Assembly (NCBI RefSeq): GCF_041296385.1
Contig: NW_027183949.1
Span: forward strand, 2,206,501 to 2,270,500
Source of the DNA: Aphelocoma coerulescens
Lineage: Eukaryota > Chordata > Aves > Passeriformes > Corvidae
Length of the DNA stretch: 64,000 nucleotides
Reading direction: 5' to 3'
The notes under the pieces were generated by a model. It ran no database searches. It was not told the origin of the DNA and was given only the letters and a program-made list of their open reading frames with translations. How positions within the stretch are numbered: position 1 is the stretch's first letter; the number at the start of each line of letters is the position of its first letter. Shown here piece after piece: positions 10,877 through 24,139 of this stretch. A program made the translations under genes and the position numbers.

Positions 10877-13092
10877 CAGGGAGAGAGAATTCAGTGGAAA
10901 GACTCCGAGAATTCTGCTCCCAGAGATCATTCCTGCTCACACTGACCCTTGTAGAAAGGGGACATCGCTCCAGGCAGCCTGTACTGAGCATGTGGCTCCT
11001 GAGTGGGGTTTGTTGTTTAGGAAACCTGCTCAGGCTTTTCCATTCTTTCCTTGCAAACAGGAAAACTTCTCCTGGGGCTGTGTGCAGGCAGAGCCCTGAG
11101 GAGAGCAGGTGGCACATGGTGCGCTGGGCTGGGACAGCCAGCTGCAGAGCTCAAGGGAAGAAGCCCAAAGTGTCACAATGGCTCCTTGCCTTCACATGCA
11201 ACACCTGGGTCACAATGGTCTCCTTGATTCCATGAGGCCCCACTGTGTCACAATGGCTCCTTGGTTCCATCAGGTTCCGCAGTGTCCCCATGGTCTCCTT
11301 TGATCCGCATTGTCATCATGGACAATTGGTTCCATGAGGCCCCGCAGTGTCACAATGGTCCCTTGCTTCCATAGGTTTTACGTTGTAACAATGGACTCCT
11401 TGCTTCTATGAGCTAGCCTGCTTTTTGCAGAGGTGTCTTTGGTTCCAACAAGGCCCCGCTGTGTCTCAGTGCACCCTGGCTTCCATGTGGATCTGGAGTA
11501 TCACAAAGGCTCCTTGGTTCCACCAGGTCCTGCTGTGTCACAATGGGTCCTGTGGTCCCTGAGGCCCTCCAAAGTCATCATGGAGGCTTGCTTCCATGAG
11601 GTTCCATTATGTGCCAGTGCTCATCTTGGTTCCAGGAGTTTCCTTAGTGTCACAATGCTCTCCATGCTTCCATGATTCCCCACAATGTCCCAATGCTCTC
11701 CAGGCTTCCATTAGGCCCTGCTTTGCCACAATGGTCCCCTTGTTTCCATGAGGCCCCGCTGTGTCACAATGGACGTATGGTTCCGTGATGTTGCGTGGTG
11801 TCACCGTGCTCTTCTTGAATCCGCAGTGGAACAATGGACCATTGGTTCCGTGCGGCCTGGCCGTGTCACAATGGGCTCTTTGATTCCATGATTCCCCACG
11901 GTGTCACAATGGAGCCTTGTTTCTAGGAGGTTCTGTACTGTCACAATTGGCTCCTTGATGCCATCAGCCCCTGCAGTGTCACAATGGCTCCTTGGTTCCA
12001 TGAGGAACACAATAGCTTGGCATAAGCATTGAGCAACAGCTGCTGAACACACCTGGCAACATCTGCTTGCATCAAAAGAGGGCTTCAAGCTGACAATGGC
12101 ACCAGCAGCTTCCATCTGACACAGACACCCAGGGAAAGGACAGGCTGTGCCGGTTTGGACAAATTTGGAGGAAAATATCCTCTGATAGAAGGCAGGTTAC
12201 ACCCAGCCCTCCCCCACCAGGTTTGGGAAAAAAGAATTTTCCTGGGAAGAAAGTGAAAGAGATAAAAACTATTTTTTTAACAAACACCCAAGAAAAGGAT
12301 AACAATGCTAAATATTAAAACCTCTCGCTGTGGAGAGAAAGCTGGGATAATTTGAGAGTCCTTCCGTGTTTCGGTGGGGTCTCCTGAAACATCCATAGAC
12401 AGCGAGGCCCGTGCAAAGAAATAGGGAGCGATTCTTGAGAGAAGTTTCAGAGCTCTTTCTTCTCCAGCCACATGGGCGGGGCACTGCCAAAGAACTGAGC
12501 AATCACAGCACAACCAGGGCCCTCCTGGCACAGGGCAACACAAAATAACCAGTGCTGAACAGGATTAGGGCACATGTGAGCAGGGAGCAGGGAGACCCCC
12601 GTGCCCAGGCCATGCCTCTACCCCAGGGTCCCCTCTCCCATGACCGCATGGCAGGGGGGAGGAACCCCAACACTTCCGTAGGTGCAGTCTCTCTCCTCCT
12701 CCTTGCAGCTGGCTCATGGGCCCACATTCAGGGCCCCCACCTCGGTAGAAAATTCTCCCAATGTGCTCTGATGTGGAAACAGTCAAGAAGAGAAGAAGGG
12801 AAAAAAACCCCCGAAGTCCCAGGAAAACAAAGTTCAACTCTCCATCTCCCTCCAGAGAAAAAATGCTGAAAACTGGCTCAAAAGAAACAAGGTTGCTTCC
12901 TCCGCTCTTGCTGCAAGCAGGATGCAGAGGAGTGTGGATGTGTGTCCTTGAACAAACGCTCTGAGAAGTTTGTCCGGTTTTTTTTTCCTCTCCCCCCTCT
13001 CAGGCTCAGTTGAAAGGCACAGAAATGCACAAAGTTACCTTCTGGGCATAGAGCAGGATAGGGGATACACATGATAAAGTCACCCCAAGACA
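10877..13092 (+). repeat. Unit 6 (type B, 2,216 bp)
   Basis: Minisatellite 11174-12005, with gtgtccccatgg near 11,283 and ggttttacgttg near 11,374 instead of ggtttgatgttg. LTR-like segment 12146-13092, with a five-C tract and the private dinucleotide change ttccgtaggtgcag near 12,675. Matches unit 12, and unit 21 with changes. Confidence 0.95.
12146..13092. mobile_element. Solo LTR-like segment, unit 6
   Basis: 947 bp, five-C tract, with ttccgtaggtgcag before the first pyrimidine tract. Confidence 0.62.
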
Positions 13093-15309
13093 CAGGGAGA
13101 GAGAATTCAGTGGAAAGACTCCGAGAATTCTGCTCCCAGAGATCATTCCTGCTCACACTGACCCTTGTAGAAAGGGGACATCGCTCCAGGCAGCCTGTAC
13201 TGAGCATGTGGCTCCTGAGTGGGGTTTGTTGTTTAGGAAACCTGCTCAGGCTTTTCCATTCTTTCCTTGCAAACAGGAAAACTTCTCCTGGGGCTGTGTG
13301 CAGGCAGAGCCCTGAGGAGAGCAGGTGGCACATGGTGCGCTGGGCTGGGACAGCCAGCTGCAGAGCTCAAGGGAAGAAGCCCAAAGTGGCACAATGGCTC
13401 CTTGCCTTCACATGCAACACCTGGGTCACAATGGTCTCCTTGATTCCATGAGGCCCCACTGTGTCACAATGGCTCCTTGGTTCCATCAGGTTCCGCAGTG
13501 TCACCATGGTCTCCTTTGATCCGCATTGTCATCATGGACAATTGGTTCCATGAGGCCCCGCAGTGTCACAATGGTCCCTTGGTTCCATAGGTTTGATGTT
13601 GTAACAATGGACTCCTTGCTTCTATGAGCCAGCCTGCTTTTTGCAGAGGTGTCTTTGGTTCCAACAAGGCCCCGCTGTGTCTCAGTGCACCCTGGCTTCC
13701 ATGTGGATCTGGAGTATCACAAAGGCTCCTTGGTTCCACCAGGTCCTGCTGTGTCACAATGGGTCCTGTGGTCCCTGAGGCCCTCCAAAGTCATCATGGA
13801 GGCTTGCTTCCATGAGGTTCCATTATGTGCCAGTGCTCATCTTGGTTCCAGGAGTTTCCTTAGTGTCACAATGCTCTCCATGCTTCCATGATTCCCCACA
13901 ATGTCCCAATGCTCTCCATGCTTCCATTAGGCCCTGCTTTGCCACAATGGTCCCCTTGTTTCCATGAGGCCCCGCTGTGTCACAATGGACGTATGGTTCC
14001 ATGATGTTGCGTGGTGTCACCGTGCTCTTCTTGAATCCGCAGTGGAACAATGGACCATTGGTTCCATGCGGCCTGGCCGTGTCACAATGGGCTCCTTGAT
14101 TCCATGATTCCCCACGGTGTCACAATGGAGCCTTGTTTCTAGGACGTTCTGTACTGTCACAATTGGCTCCTTGATGCCATCAGCCCCTGCAGAGTCACAA
14201 TGGCTCCTTGGTTCCATGAGGAACACAATAGCTTGGCATAAGCATTGAGCAACAGCTGCTGAACACACCTGGCAACATCTGCTTGCATCAAAAGAGGGCT
14301 TCAAGCTGACAATGGCACCAGCAGCTTCCATCTGACACAGACACCCAGGGAAAGGACAGGCTGTGCCGGTTTGGACAAATTTGGAGGAAAATATCCTCTG
14401 ATAGAAGGCAGGTTACACCCAGCCCTCCCCCACCAGGTTTGGGAAAAAAGAATTTTCCTGGGAAGAAAGTGAAAGAGATAAAAACTATTTTTTTAACAAA
14501 CACCCAGGAAAAGGATAACAATGCTAAATATTAAAACCTCTCACTGTGGAGAGAAAGCTGGGATAATTTGAGAGTCCTTCCGTGTTTCGGTGGGGTCTCC
14601 TGAAACATCCATAGACAGCGAGGCCCGTGCAAAGAAATAGGGAGCGATTCTTGAGAGAAGTTTCAGAGCTCTTTCTTCTCCAGCCACATGGGCGGGGCAC
14701 TGCCAAAGAACGGAGCAATCACGGCACAACCAGGGCCCTCCTGGCACAGGGCAACACAAAATAACCAGTGCTGAACAGGATTAGGGCTCATGTCAGCAGG
14801 GAGCAGGGAGACCCCCCGTGCCCAGGCCATGCCTCTACCCCAGGGTCCCCTCTCCCATGACCTCATGGCAGGGGGGAGGAACCCCAACACTTCCAGAGGT
14901 GTAGTCTCTCTCCTCCTCCTTGCAGCTGGCTCATGGGCCCACATTCAGGGCCCCCACCTCGGTAGAAAATTCTCCCAATGTGCTCTGATGTGGAAACAGT
15001 CAAGAAGAGAAGAAGGGAAAAAAACCCCCGAAGTCCCAGGAAAACAAAGTTCAACTCTCCATCTCCCTCCAGAGAAAAAATGCTGAAAACTGGCTCAAAA
15101 GAAACAAGGTTGCTTCCTCCGCTCTTGCTGCAAGCAGAATGCAGAGGAGTGTGTATGTGTGTCCTTGAACAAACGCTCTGAGAAGTTTGTCCGGTTTTTT
15201 TTTCCTCTCCCCCCTCTCAGGTTCAGTTGAAAGGCACAGAAATGCACAAAGTTACCTTCTGGGCATAGAGCAGGATAGGGGATACACATGATAAAGTCAC
15301 CCCAAGACA
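13093..15309 (+). repeat. Unit 7 (type A, 2,217 bp)
   Basis: Minisatellite 13390-14221; LTR-like segment 14362-15309. Carries gaacggagc near 14,709 and gggctcatgtcagc near 14,786. Matches unit 13, and unit 22 with changes. Confidence 0.95.
14362..15309. mobile_element. Solo LTR-like segment, unit 7
   Basis: 948 bp, with gaacggagc and gggctcatg variants. Confidence 0.62.
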
Positions 15310-17525
15310 CAGGGAGAGAGAATTCAGTGGAAAGACTCCGAGAATTCTGCTCCCAGAGATCATTCCTGCTCACACTGACCCTTGTAGAAAGGGGACATCG
15401 CTCCAGGCAGCCTGTACTGAGCATGTGGCTCCTGAGTGGGGTTTGTTGTTTAGGAAACCTGCTCAGGCTTTTCCATTCTTTCCTTGCAAACAGGAAAACT
15501 TCTCCTGGGGCTGTGTGCAGGCAGAGCCCTGAGGAGAGCAGGTGGCACATGGTGCGCTGGGCTGGGACAGCCAGCTGCAGAGCTCAAGGGAAGAAGCCCA
15601 AAGTGTCACAATGGCTCCTTGCCTTCACATGCAACACCTGGGTCACAATGGTCTCCTTGATTCCATGAGGCCCCACTGTGTCACAATGGCTCCTTGGTTC
15701 CATCAGGTTCCGCAGTGTCCCCATGGTCTCCTTTGATCCGCATTGTCATCATGGACAATTGGTTCCATGAGGCCCCGCAGTGTCACAATGGTCCCTTGCT
15801 TCCATAGGTTTTACGTTGTAACAATGGACTCCTTGCTTCTATGAGCTAGCCTGCTTTTTGCAGAGGGGTCTTTGGTTCCAACAAGGCCCCGCTGTGTCTC
15901 AGTGCACCCTGGCTTCCATGTGGATCTGGAGTATCACAAAGGCTCCTTGGTTCCACCAGGTCCTGCTGTGTCACAATGGGTCCTGTGGTCCCTGAGGCCC
16001 TCCAAAGTCATCATGGAGGCTTGCTTCCATGAGGTTCCATTATGTGCCAGTGCTCATCTTGGTTCCAGGAGTTTCCTTAGTGTCACAATGCTCTCCATGC
16101 TTCCATGATTCCCCACAATGTCCCAATGCTCTCCAGGCTTCCATTAGGCCCTGCTTTGCCACAATGGTCCCCTTGTTTCCATGAGGCCCCGCTGTGTCAC
16201 AATGGACGTATGGTTCCGTGATGTTGCGTGGTGTCACCGTGCTCTTCTTGAATCCGCAGTGGAACAATGGACCATTGGTTCCGTGCGGCCTGGCCGTGTC
16301 ACAATGGGCTCCTTGATTCCATGATTCCCCACGGTGTCACAATGGAGCCTTGTTTCTAGGAGGTTCTGTACTGTCACAATTGCCTCCTTGATGCCATCAG
16401 CCCCTGCAGTGTCACAATGGCTCCTTGGTTCCATGAGGAACACAATAGCTTGGCATAAGCATTGAGCAACAGCTGCTGAACACACCTGGCAACATCTGCT
16501 TGCATCAAAAGAGGGCTTCAAGCTGACAATGGCACCAGCAGCTTCCATCTGACACAGACACCCAGGGAAAGGACAGGCTGTGCCGGTTTGGACAAATTTG
16601 GAGGAAAATATCCTCTGATAGAAGGCAGGTTACACCCAGCCCTCCCCCACCAGGTTTGGGAAAAAAGAATTTTCCTGGGAAGAAAGTGAAAGAGATAAAA
16701 ACTATTTTTTTAACAAACACACAGGAAAAGGATAACAATGCTAAATATTAAAACCTCTCGCTGTGGAGAGAAAGCTGGGATAATTTGAGAGTCCTTCCGT
16801 GTTTCGGTGGGGTCTCCTGAAACATCCATAGACAGCGAGGCCCGTGCAAAGAAATAGGGAGCGATTCTTGAGAGAAGTTTCAGAGCTCTTTCTTCTCCAG
16901 CCACATGGGCGGGGCACTGCCAAAGAACTGAGCAATCACAGCACAACCAGGGCCCTCCTGGCACAGGGCAACACAAAATAACCAGTGCTGAACAGGATTA
17001 GGGCACATGTGAGCAGGGAGCAGGGAGACCCCCGTGCCCAGGCCATGCCTCTACCCCAGGGTCCCCTCTCCCATGACCGCATGGCAGGGGGGAGGAACCC
17101 CAACACTTCCGTAGGTGCAGTCTCTCTCCTCCTCCTTGCAGCTGGCTCATGGGCCCACATTCAGGGCCCCCACCTCGGTAGAAAATTCTCCCAATGTGCT
17201 CTGATGTGGAAACAGTCAAGAAGAGAAGAAGGGAAAAAAACCCCCGAAGTCCCAGGAAAACAAAGTTCAACTCTCCATCTCCCTCCAGAGAAAAAATGCT
17301 GAAAACTGGCTCAAAAGAAACAAGGTTGCTTCCTCCGCTCTTGCTGCAAGCAGGATGCAGAGGAGTGTGTATGTGTGTCCTTGAACAAACGCTCTGAGAA
17401 GTTTGTCCGGTTTTTTTTTCCTCTCCCCCCTCTCAGGCTCAGTTGAAAGGCACAGAAATGCACAAAGTTACCTTCTGGGCATAGAGCAGGATAGGGGATA
17501 CACATGATAAAGTCACCCCAAGACA
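15310..17525 (+). repeat. Unit 8 (type B, 2,216 bp)
   Basis: Minisatellite 15607-16438, with the private wording gcagaggggtc near 15,862 that is shared only with units 14 and 23. LTR-like segment 16579-17525, carrying acacacagg near 16,720. Confidence 0.95.
16579..17525. mobile_element. Solo LTR-like segment, unit 8
   Basis: 947 bp, five-C tract, acacacagg variant. Confidence 0.62.
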
Positions 17526-19742
17526 CAGGGAGAGAGAATTCAGTGGAAAGACTCCGAGAATTCTGCTCCCAGAGATCATTCCTGCTCACACTGACCCTTG
17601 TAGAAAGGGGACATCGCTCCAGGCAGCCTGTACTGAGCATGTGGCTCCTGAGTGGGGTTTGTTGTTTAGGAAACCTGCTCAGGCTTTTCCATTCTTTCCT
17701 TGCAAACAGGAAAACTTCTCCTGGGGCTGTGTGCAGGCAGAGCCCTGAGGAGAGCAGGTGGCACATGGTGCGCTGGGCTGGGACAGCCAGCTGCAGAGCT
17801 CAAGGGAAGAAGCCCAAAGTGGCACAATGGCTCCTTGCCTTCACATGCAACACCTGGGTCACAATGGTCTCCTTGATTCCATGAGGCCCCACTGTGTCAC
17901 AATGGCTCCTTGGTTCCATCAGGTTCCGCAGTGTCACCATGGTCTCCTTTGATCCGCATTGTCATCATGGACAATTGGTTCCATGAGGCCCCGCAGTGTC
18001 ACAATGGTCCCTTGGTTCCATAGGTTTGATGTTGTAACAATGGACTCCTTGCTTCTATGAGCCAGCCTGCTTTTTGCAGAGGTGTCTTTGGTTCCAACAA
18101 GGCCCCGCTGTGTCTCAGTGCACCCTGGCTTCCATGTGGATCTGGAGTATCACAAAGGCTCCTTGGTTCCACCAGGTCCTGCTGTGTCACAATGGGTCCT
18201 GTGGTCCCTGAGGCCCTCCAAAGTCATCATGGAGGCTTGCTTCCATGAGGTTCCATTATGTGCCAGTGGTCATCTTGGTTCCAGGAGTTTCCTTAGTGTC
18301 ACAATGCTCTCCATGCTTCCATGATTCCCCACAATGTCCCAATGCTCTCCAGGCTTCCATTAGGCCCTGCTTTGCCACAATGGTCCCCTTGTTTCCATCA
18401 GGCCCCGCTGTGTCACAATGGACGTATGGTTCCATGATGTTGCGTTGTGTCACCGTGCTCTTCTTGAATCCGCAGTGGAACAATGGACCATTGGTTCCAT
18501 GCGGCCTGGCCGTGTCACAATGGGCTCCTTGATTCCATGATTCCCCACGGTGTCACAATGGAGCCTTGTTTCTAGGAGGTTCTGTACTGTCACAATTGGC
18601 TCCTTGATGCCATCAGCCCCTGCAGAGTCACAATGGCTCCTTGGTTCCATGAGGAACACAATAGCTTGGCATAAGCATTGAGCAACAGCTGCTGAACACA
18701 CCTGGCAACATCTGCTTGCATCAAAAGAGGGCTTCAAGCTGACAATGGCACCAGCAGCTTCCATCTGACACAGACACCCAGGGAAAGGACAGGCTGTGCC
18801 GGTTTGGACAAATTTGGAGGAAAATATCCTCTGATAGAAGGCAGGTTACACCCAGCCCTCCCCCACCCGGTTTGGGAAAAAAGAATTTTCCTGGGAAGAA
18901 AGTGAAAGAGATAAAAACTATTTTTTTAACAAACACCCAGGAAAAGGATAACAATGCTAAATATTAAAACCTCTCACTGTGGAGAGAAAGCTGGGATAAT
19001 TTGAGAGTCCTTCCGTGTTTCGGTGGGGTCTCCTGAAACATCCATAGACAGCGAGGCCCGTGCAAAGATATAGGGAGCGATTCTTGAGAGAAGTTGCAGA
19101 GCTCTTTCTTCTCCAGCCACATGGGCGGGGCACTGCCAAAGAACTGAGCAATCACGGCACAAGCAGGGCCCTCCTGGCACAGGGCAACACAAAATAAGCA
19201 GTGCTGAACAGGATTAGGGCACATGGGAGCAGGGAGCAGGGAGACCCCCCGTGCCCAGGCCATGCCTCTACCCCAGGGTCCCCTCTCCCATGACCTCATG
19301 GCAGGGGGGAGGAACCCCAACACTTCCAGAGGTGTAGTCTCTCTCCTCCTCCTTGCAGCTGGCTCATGGGCCCACATTCAGGGCCCCCACCTCGGTAGAA
19401 AATTCTCCCAATGTGCTCTGATGTGGAAACAGTCAAGAAGAGAAGAAGGGAAAAAAACCCCCGAAGTCCCAGGAAAACAAAGTTCAACTCTCCATCTCCC
19501 TCCAGAGAAAAAATGCTGAAAACTGGCTCAAAAGAAACAAGGTTGCTTCCTCCGCTCTTGCTGCAAGCAGGATGCAGAGGAGTGTGTATGTGTGACCTTG
19601 AACAAACGCTCTGAGAAGTTTGTCCGGTTTTTTTTTCCTCTCCCCCCTCTCAGCCTCAGTTGAAAGGCACAGAAATGCACAAAGTTACCTTCTGGGCATA
19701 GAGCAGGATAGGGGATACACGTGATAAAGTCACCCCAAGACA
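17526..19742 (+). repeat. Unit 9 (type A, 2,217 bp)
   Basis: Minisatellite 17823-18654; LTR-like segment 18795-19742. Identical to unit 3 from 17,708. The part before that resembles unit 15 instead (caaacagg at about 17,703), so the duplication joint lies inside this unit. Confidence 0.95.
18795..19742. mobile_element. Solo LTR-like segment, unit 9
   Basis: 948 bp, same variants as unit 3. Confidence 0.62.
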
Positions 19743-21922
19743 CAGGGAGAGAGAATTCAGTGGAAAGACTCCGAGAATTCTGCTCCCAGAGATCATTCCT
19801 GCTCACACTGACCCTTGTAGAAAGGGGACATCCTTCCAGGCAGCCTGTACTGAGCATGTGGCTCCTGAGTGGGGTTTGTTGTTTAGGAAACCTGCTCCGG
19901 CTTTTCCATTCTTTCCTTGCAAACAGGAAAACTTCTCCTGGGGCTGTGTGCAGGCAGAGCCCTGAGGAGAGCAGGTGGCACATGGTGCGCTGGGCTGGGA
20001 CAGCCAGCTGCAGAGCTCAAGGGAAGAAGCCCAAAGTGGCACAATGGCTCCTTGCCTTCACATGCAACACCTGAGTCACAATGGTCTCCTTGATTCCATG
20101 AGGCCCCACTGTGTCACAATGGCTCCTTGGTTCCATCAGGTTCCGCAGTGTCACCATGGTCTCCTTTGATCCGCATTGTCATCATGGACAATTGGTTCCA
20201 TGAGGCCCCGCAGTGTCACAATGGTCCCTTGCTTCCATAGGTTTGATGTTGTAACAATGGACTCCTTGCTTCTATGAGCTAGCCTGCTTTTTGCAGAGGT
20301 GTCTTTGGTTCCAACAAGGCCCTGCTGTGTCTCAGTGCACCCTGGCTTCCATGTGGATCTGGAGTATCACAAAGGCTCCTTGGTTCCACCAGGTCCTGCT
20401 GTGTCACAATGGGTCCTGTGGTCCCTGAGGCCCTCCAAAGTCATCATGGAGGCTTGCTTCCATGAGGTTCCATTATGTGCCAGTGCTCATCTTGGTTCCA
20501 GGAGTTTCCTTAGTGTCACAATGCTCTCCATGCTTCCATTAGGCCCTGCTTTGCCACAATGGTCCCCTTGTTTCCATGAGGCCCCGCTGTGTCACAATGG
20601 ACATATGGTTCCATGATGTTGCGTGGTGTCACCGTGCTCTTCTTGAATCCGCAGTGTAACAATGGACCATTGGTTCCGTGCGGCCTGGCCGTGTCACAAT
20701 GGGCTCCTTGATTCCATGATTCCCCACGGTGTCACAATGGAGCCTTGTTTCTAGGACGTTCTGTACTGTCACAATTGGCTCCTTGATGCCATCAGCCCCT
20801 GCAGAGTCACAATGGCTCCTTGGTTCCATGAGGAACACAATAGCTTGGCATAAGCATTGAGCAACAGCTGCTGAACACACCTGGCAACATCTGCTTGCAT
20901 CAAAAGAGGGCTTCAAGCTGACAATGGCACCAGCAGCTTCCATCTGACACAGACACCCAGGGAAAGGACAGGCTGTGCCGGTTTGGACAAATTTGGAGGA
21001 AAATATCCTCTGATAGAAGGCAGGTTACACCCAGCCCTCCCCCACCCGGTTTGGGAAACAAGAATTTTCCTGGGAAGAAAGTGAAAGAGATAAAAACTAT
21101 TTTTTTAACAAACACCCAGGAAAAGGATAACAATGCTAAATATTAAAACCTCTCACTGTGGAGAGAAAGCTGGGATAATTTGAGAGTCCTTCCGTGTTTC
21201 GGTGGGGTCTCCTGAAACATCCATAGACAGCGAGGCCCGTGCAAAGATATAGGGAGCGATTCTTGAGAGAAGTTTCAGAGCTCTTTCTTCTCCAGCCACA
21301 TGGGCGGGGCACTGCCAAAGAACTGAGCAATCACGGCACAACCAGGGCCCTCCTGGCACAGGGCAACACAAAATAACCAGTGCTGAACAGGATTAGGGCA
21401 CATGTCAGCAGGGAGCAGGGAGACCCCCCGTGCCCAGGCCATGCCTCTACCCCAGGGTCCCCTCTCCCATGACCTCATGGCAGGGGGGAGGAACCCCAAC
21501 ACTTCCAGAGGTGTAGTCTCTCTCCTCCTCCTTGCAGCTGGCTCATGGGCCCACATTCAGGGCCCCCACCTCGGTAGAAAATTCTCCCAATGTGCTCTGA
21601 TGTGGAAACAGTCAAGAAGAGAAGAAGGGAAAAAAACCCCCGAAGTCCCAGGAAAACAAAGTTCAACTCTCCATCTCCCTCCAGAGAAAAAATGCTGAAA
21701 ACTGGCTCAAAAGAAACAAGGTTGCTTCCTCCGCTCTTGCTGCAAGCAGGATGCAGAGGAGTGTGTATGTGTGTCCTTGAACAAACGCTCTGAGAAGTTT
21801 GTCCGGTTTTTTTTTCCTCTCCCCCCTCTCAGGCTCAGTTGAAAGGCACAGAAATGCACAAAGTTACCTTCTGGGCATAGAGCAGCGATAGGGGATACAC
21901 ATGATAAAGTCACCCCAAGACA
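19743..21922 (+). repeat. Unit 10 (type B, 2,180 bp, one subrepeat short)
   Basis: Minisatellite 20040-20833; LTR-like segment 20974-21922, with the extra base in agcgata near 21,885. Partner of unit 4. Confidence 0.95.
20974..21922. mobile_element. Solo LTR-like segment, unit 10
   Basis: 949 bp, same insertion as unit 4. Confidence 0.62.
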
Positions 21923-24139
21923 CAGGGAGAGAGAATTCAGTGGAAAGACTCCGAGAATTCTGCTCCCAGAGATCATTCCTGCTCACACTGACCCTTGTAG
22001 AAAGGGGACATCGCTCCAGGCAGCCTGTACTGAGCATGTGGCTCCTGAGTGGGGTTTGTTGTTTAGGAAACCTGCTCAGGCTTTTCCATTCTTTCCTTGC
22101 AAAGAGGAAAACTTCTCCTGGGGCTGTGTGCAGGCAGAGCCCTGAGGAGAGCAGGTGGCACATGGTGCGCTGGGCTGGGACAGCCAGCTGCAGAGCTCAA
22201 GGGAAGAAGCCCAAAGTGTCACAATGGCTCCTTGCCTTCACATGCAACACCTGGGTCACAATGGTCTCCTTGATTCCATGAGGCCCCACTGTGTCACAAT
22301 GGCTCCTTGGTTCCATCAGGTTCCGCAGTGTCACCATGGTCTCCTTTGATCCGCATTGTCATCATGGACAATTGGTTCCATGAGGCCCCGCAGTGTCACA
22401 ATGGTCCCTTGGTTCCATAGGTTTGATGTTGTAACAATGGACTCCTTGCTTCTATGAGCCAGCCTGCTTTTTGCAGAGGTGTCTTTGGTTCCAACAAGGC
22501 CCCGCTGTGTCTCAGTGCACCCTGGCTTCCATGTGGATCTGGAGTATCACAAAGGCTCCTTGGTTCCACCAGGTCCTGCTGTGTCACAATGGGTCCTGTG
22601 GTCCCTGAGGCCCTCCAAAGTCATCATGGAGGCTTGCTTCCATGAGGTTCCATTATGTGCCAGTGCTCATCTTGGTTCCAGGAGTTTCCTTAGTGTCACA
22701 ATGCTCTCCATGCTTCCATGATTCCCCACAATGTCCCAATGCTCTCCATGCTTCCATTAGGCCCTGCTTTGCCACAATGGTCCCCTTGTTTCCATGAGGC
22801 CCCGCTGTGTCACAATGGACGTATGGTTCCATGATGTTGCGTGGTGTCACCGTGCTCTTCTTGAATCCGCAGTGGAACAATGGACCATTGGTTCCATGCG
22901 GCCTGGCCGTGTCACAATGGGCTCCTTGATTCCATGATTCCCCACGGTGTCACAATGGAGCCTTGTTTCTAGGAGGTTCTGTACTGTCACAATTGGCTCC
23001 TTGATGCCATCAGCCCCTGCAGAGTCACAATGGCTCCTTGGTTCCATGAGGAACACAATAGCTTGGCATAAGCATTGAGCAACAGCTGCTGAACACACCT
23101 GGCAACATCTGCTTGCATCAAAAGAGGGCTTCAAGCTGACAATGGCACCAGCAGCTTCCATCTGACACAGACACCCAGGGAAAGGACAGGCTGTGCCGGT
23201 TTGGACAAATTTGGAGGAAAATATCCTCTGATAGAAGGCAGGTTACACCCAGCCCTCCCCCACCCGGTTTGGGAAAAAAGAATTTTCCTGGGAAGAAAGT
23301 GAAAGAGATAAAAACTATTTTTTTAACAAACACCCAGGAAAAGGATAACAATGCTAAATATTAAAACCTCTCACTGTGGAGAGAAAGCTGGGATAATTTG
23401 AGAGTCCTTCCGTGTTTCGGTGGGGTCTCCTGAAACATCCATAGACAGCGAGGCCCGTGCAAAGAAATAGGGAGCGATTCTTGAGAGAAGTTTCAGAGCT
23501 CTTTCTTCTCCAGCCACATGGGCGGGGCACTGCCAAAGAACTGAGCAATCACGGCACAAGCAGGGCCCTCCTGGCACAGGGCAACACAAAATAACCAGTG
23601 CTGAACAGGATTAGGGCACATGTGAGCAGGGAGCAGGGAGACCCCCCGTGCCCAGGCCATGCCTCTACCCCAGGGTCCCCTCTCCCATGACCTCATGGCA
23701 GGGGGGAGGAACCCCAACACTTCCAGAGGTGTAGTCTCTCTCCTCCTCCTTGCAGCTGGCTCATGGGCCCACATTCAGGGCCCCCACCTCGGTAGAAAAT
23801 TCTCCCAATGTGCTCTGATGTGGAAACAGTCAAGAAGAGAAGAAGGGAAAAAAACCCCCGAAGTCCCAGGAAAACAAAGTTCAACTCTCCATCTCCCTCC
23901 AGAGAAAAAATGCTGAAAACTGGCTCAAAAGAAACAAGGTTGCTTCCTCCGCTCTTGCTGCAAGCAGAATGCAGAGGAGTGTGTATGTGTGTCCTTGAAC
24001 AAACGCTCTGAGAAGTTTGTCCGGTTTTTTTTTCCTCTCCCCCCTCTCAGGTTCAGTTGAAAGGCACAGAAATGCACAAAGTTACCTTCTGGGCATAGAG
24101 CAGGATAGGGGATACACGTGATAAAGTCACCCCAAGACA
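21923..24139 (+). repeat. Unit 11 (type A, 2,217 bp)
   Basis: Minisatellite 22220-23051; LTR-like segment 23192-24139. Partner of unit 5 at +13,263. Confidence 0.95.
23192..24139. mobile_element. Solo LTR-like segment, unit 11
   Basis: 948 bp, same variants as unit 5. Confidence 0.62.

Larger units (their letters stand above)
4445..17707 (+). repeat. Six-unit higher-order repeat, first copy
   Basis: This 13,263 bp block covers units 3-8 and is repeated immediately as 17,708-30,970. Identity at this offset holds from 4,445 to 18,351 (against 17,708-31,614). It is bounded on the left by g4444 versus c17707 and on the right by g18352 versus t31615. Every diagnostic variant I compared matches, including the missing 38-bp subrepeat of units 4 and 10 and the extra base in agcgata near the end of their LTR-like segments. 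I compared by eye, so a few differences could have escaped me. Confidence 0.9.
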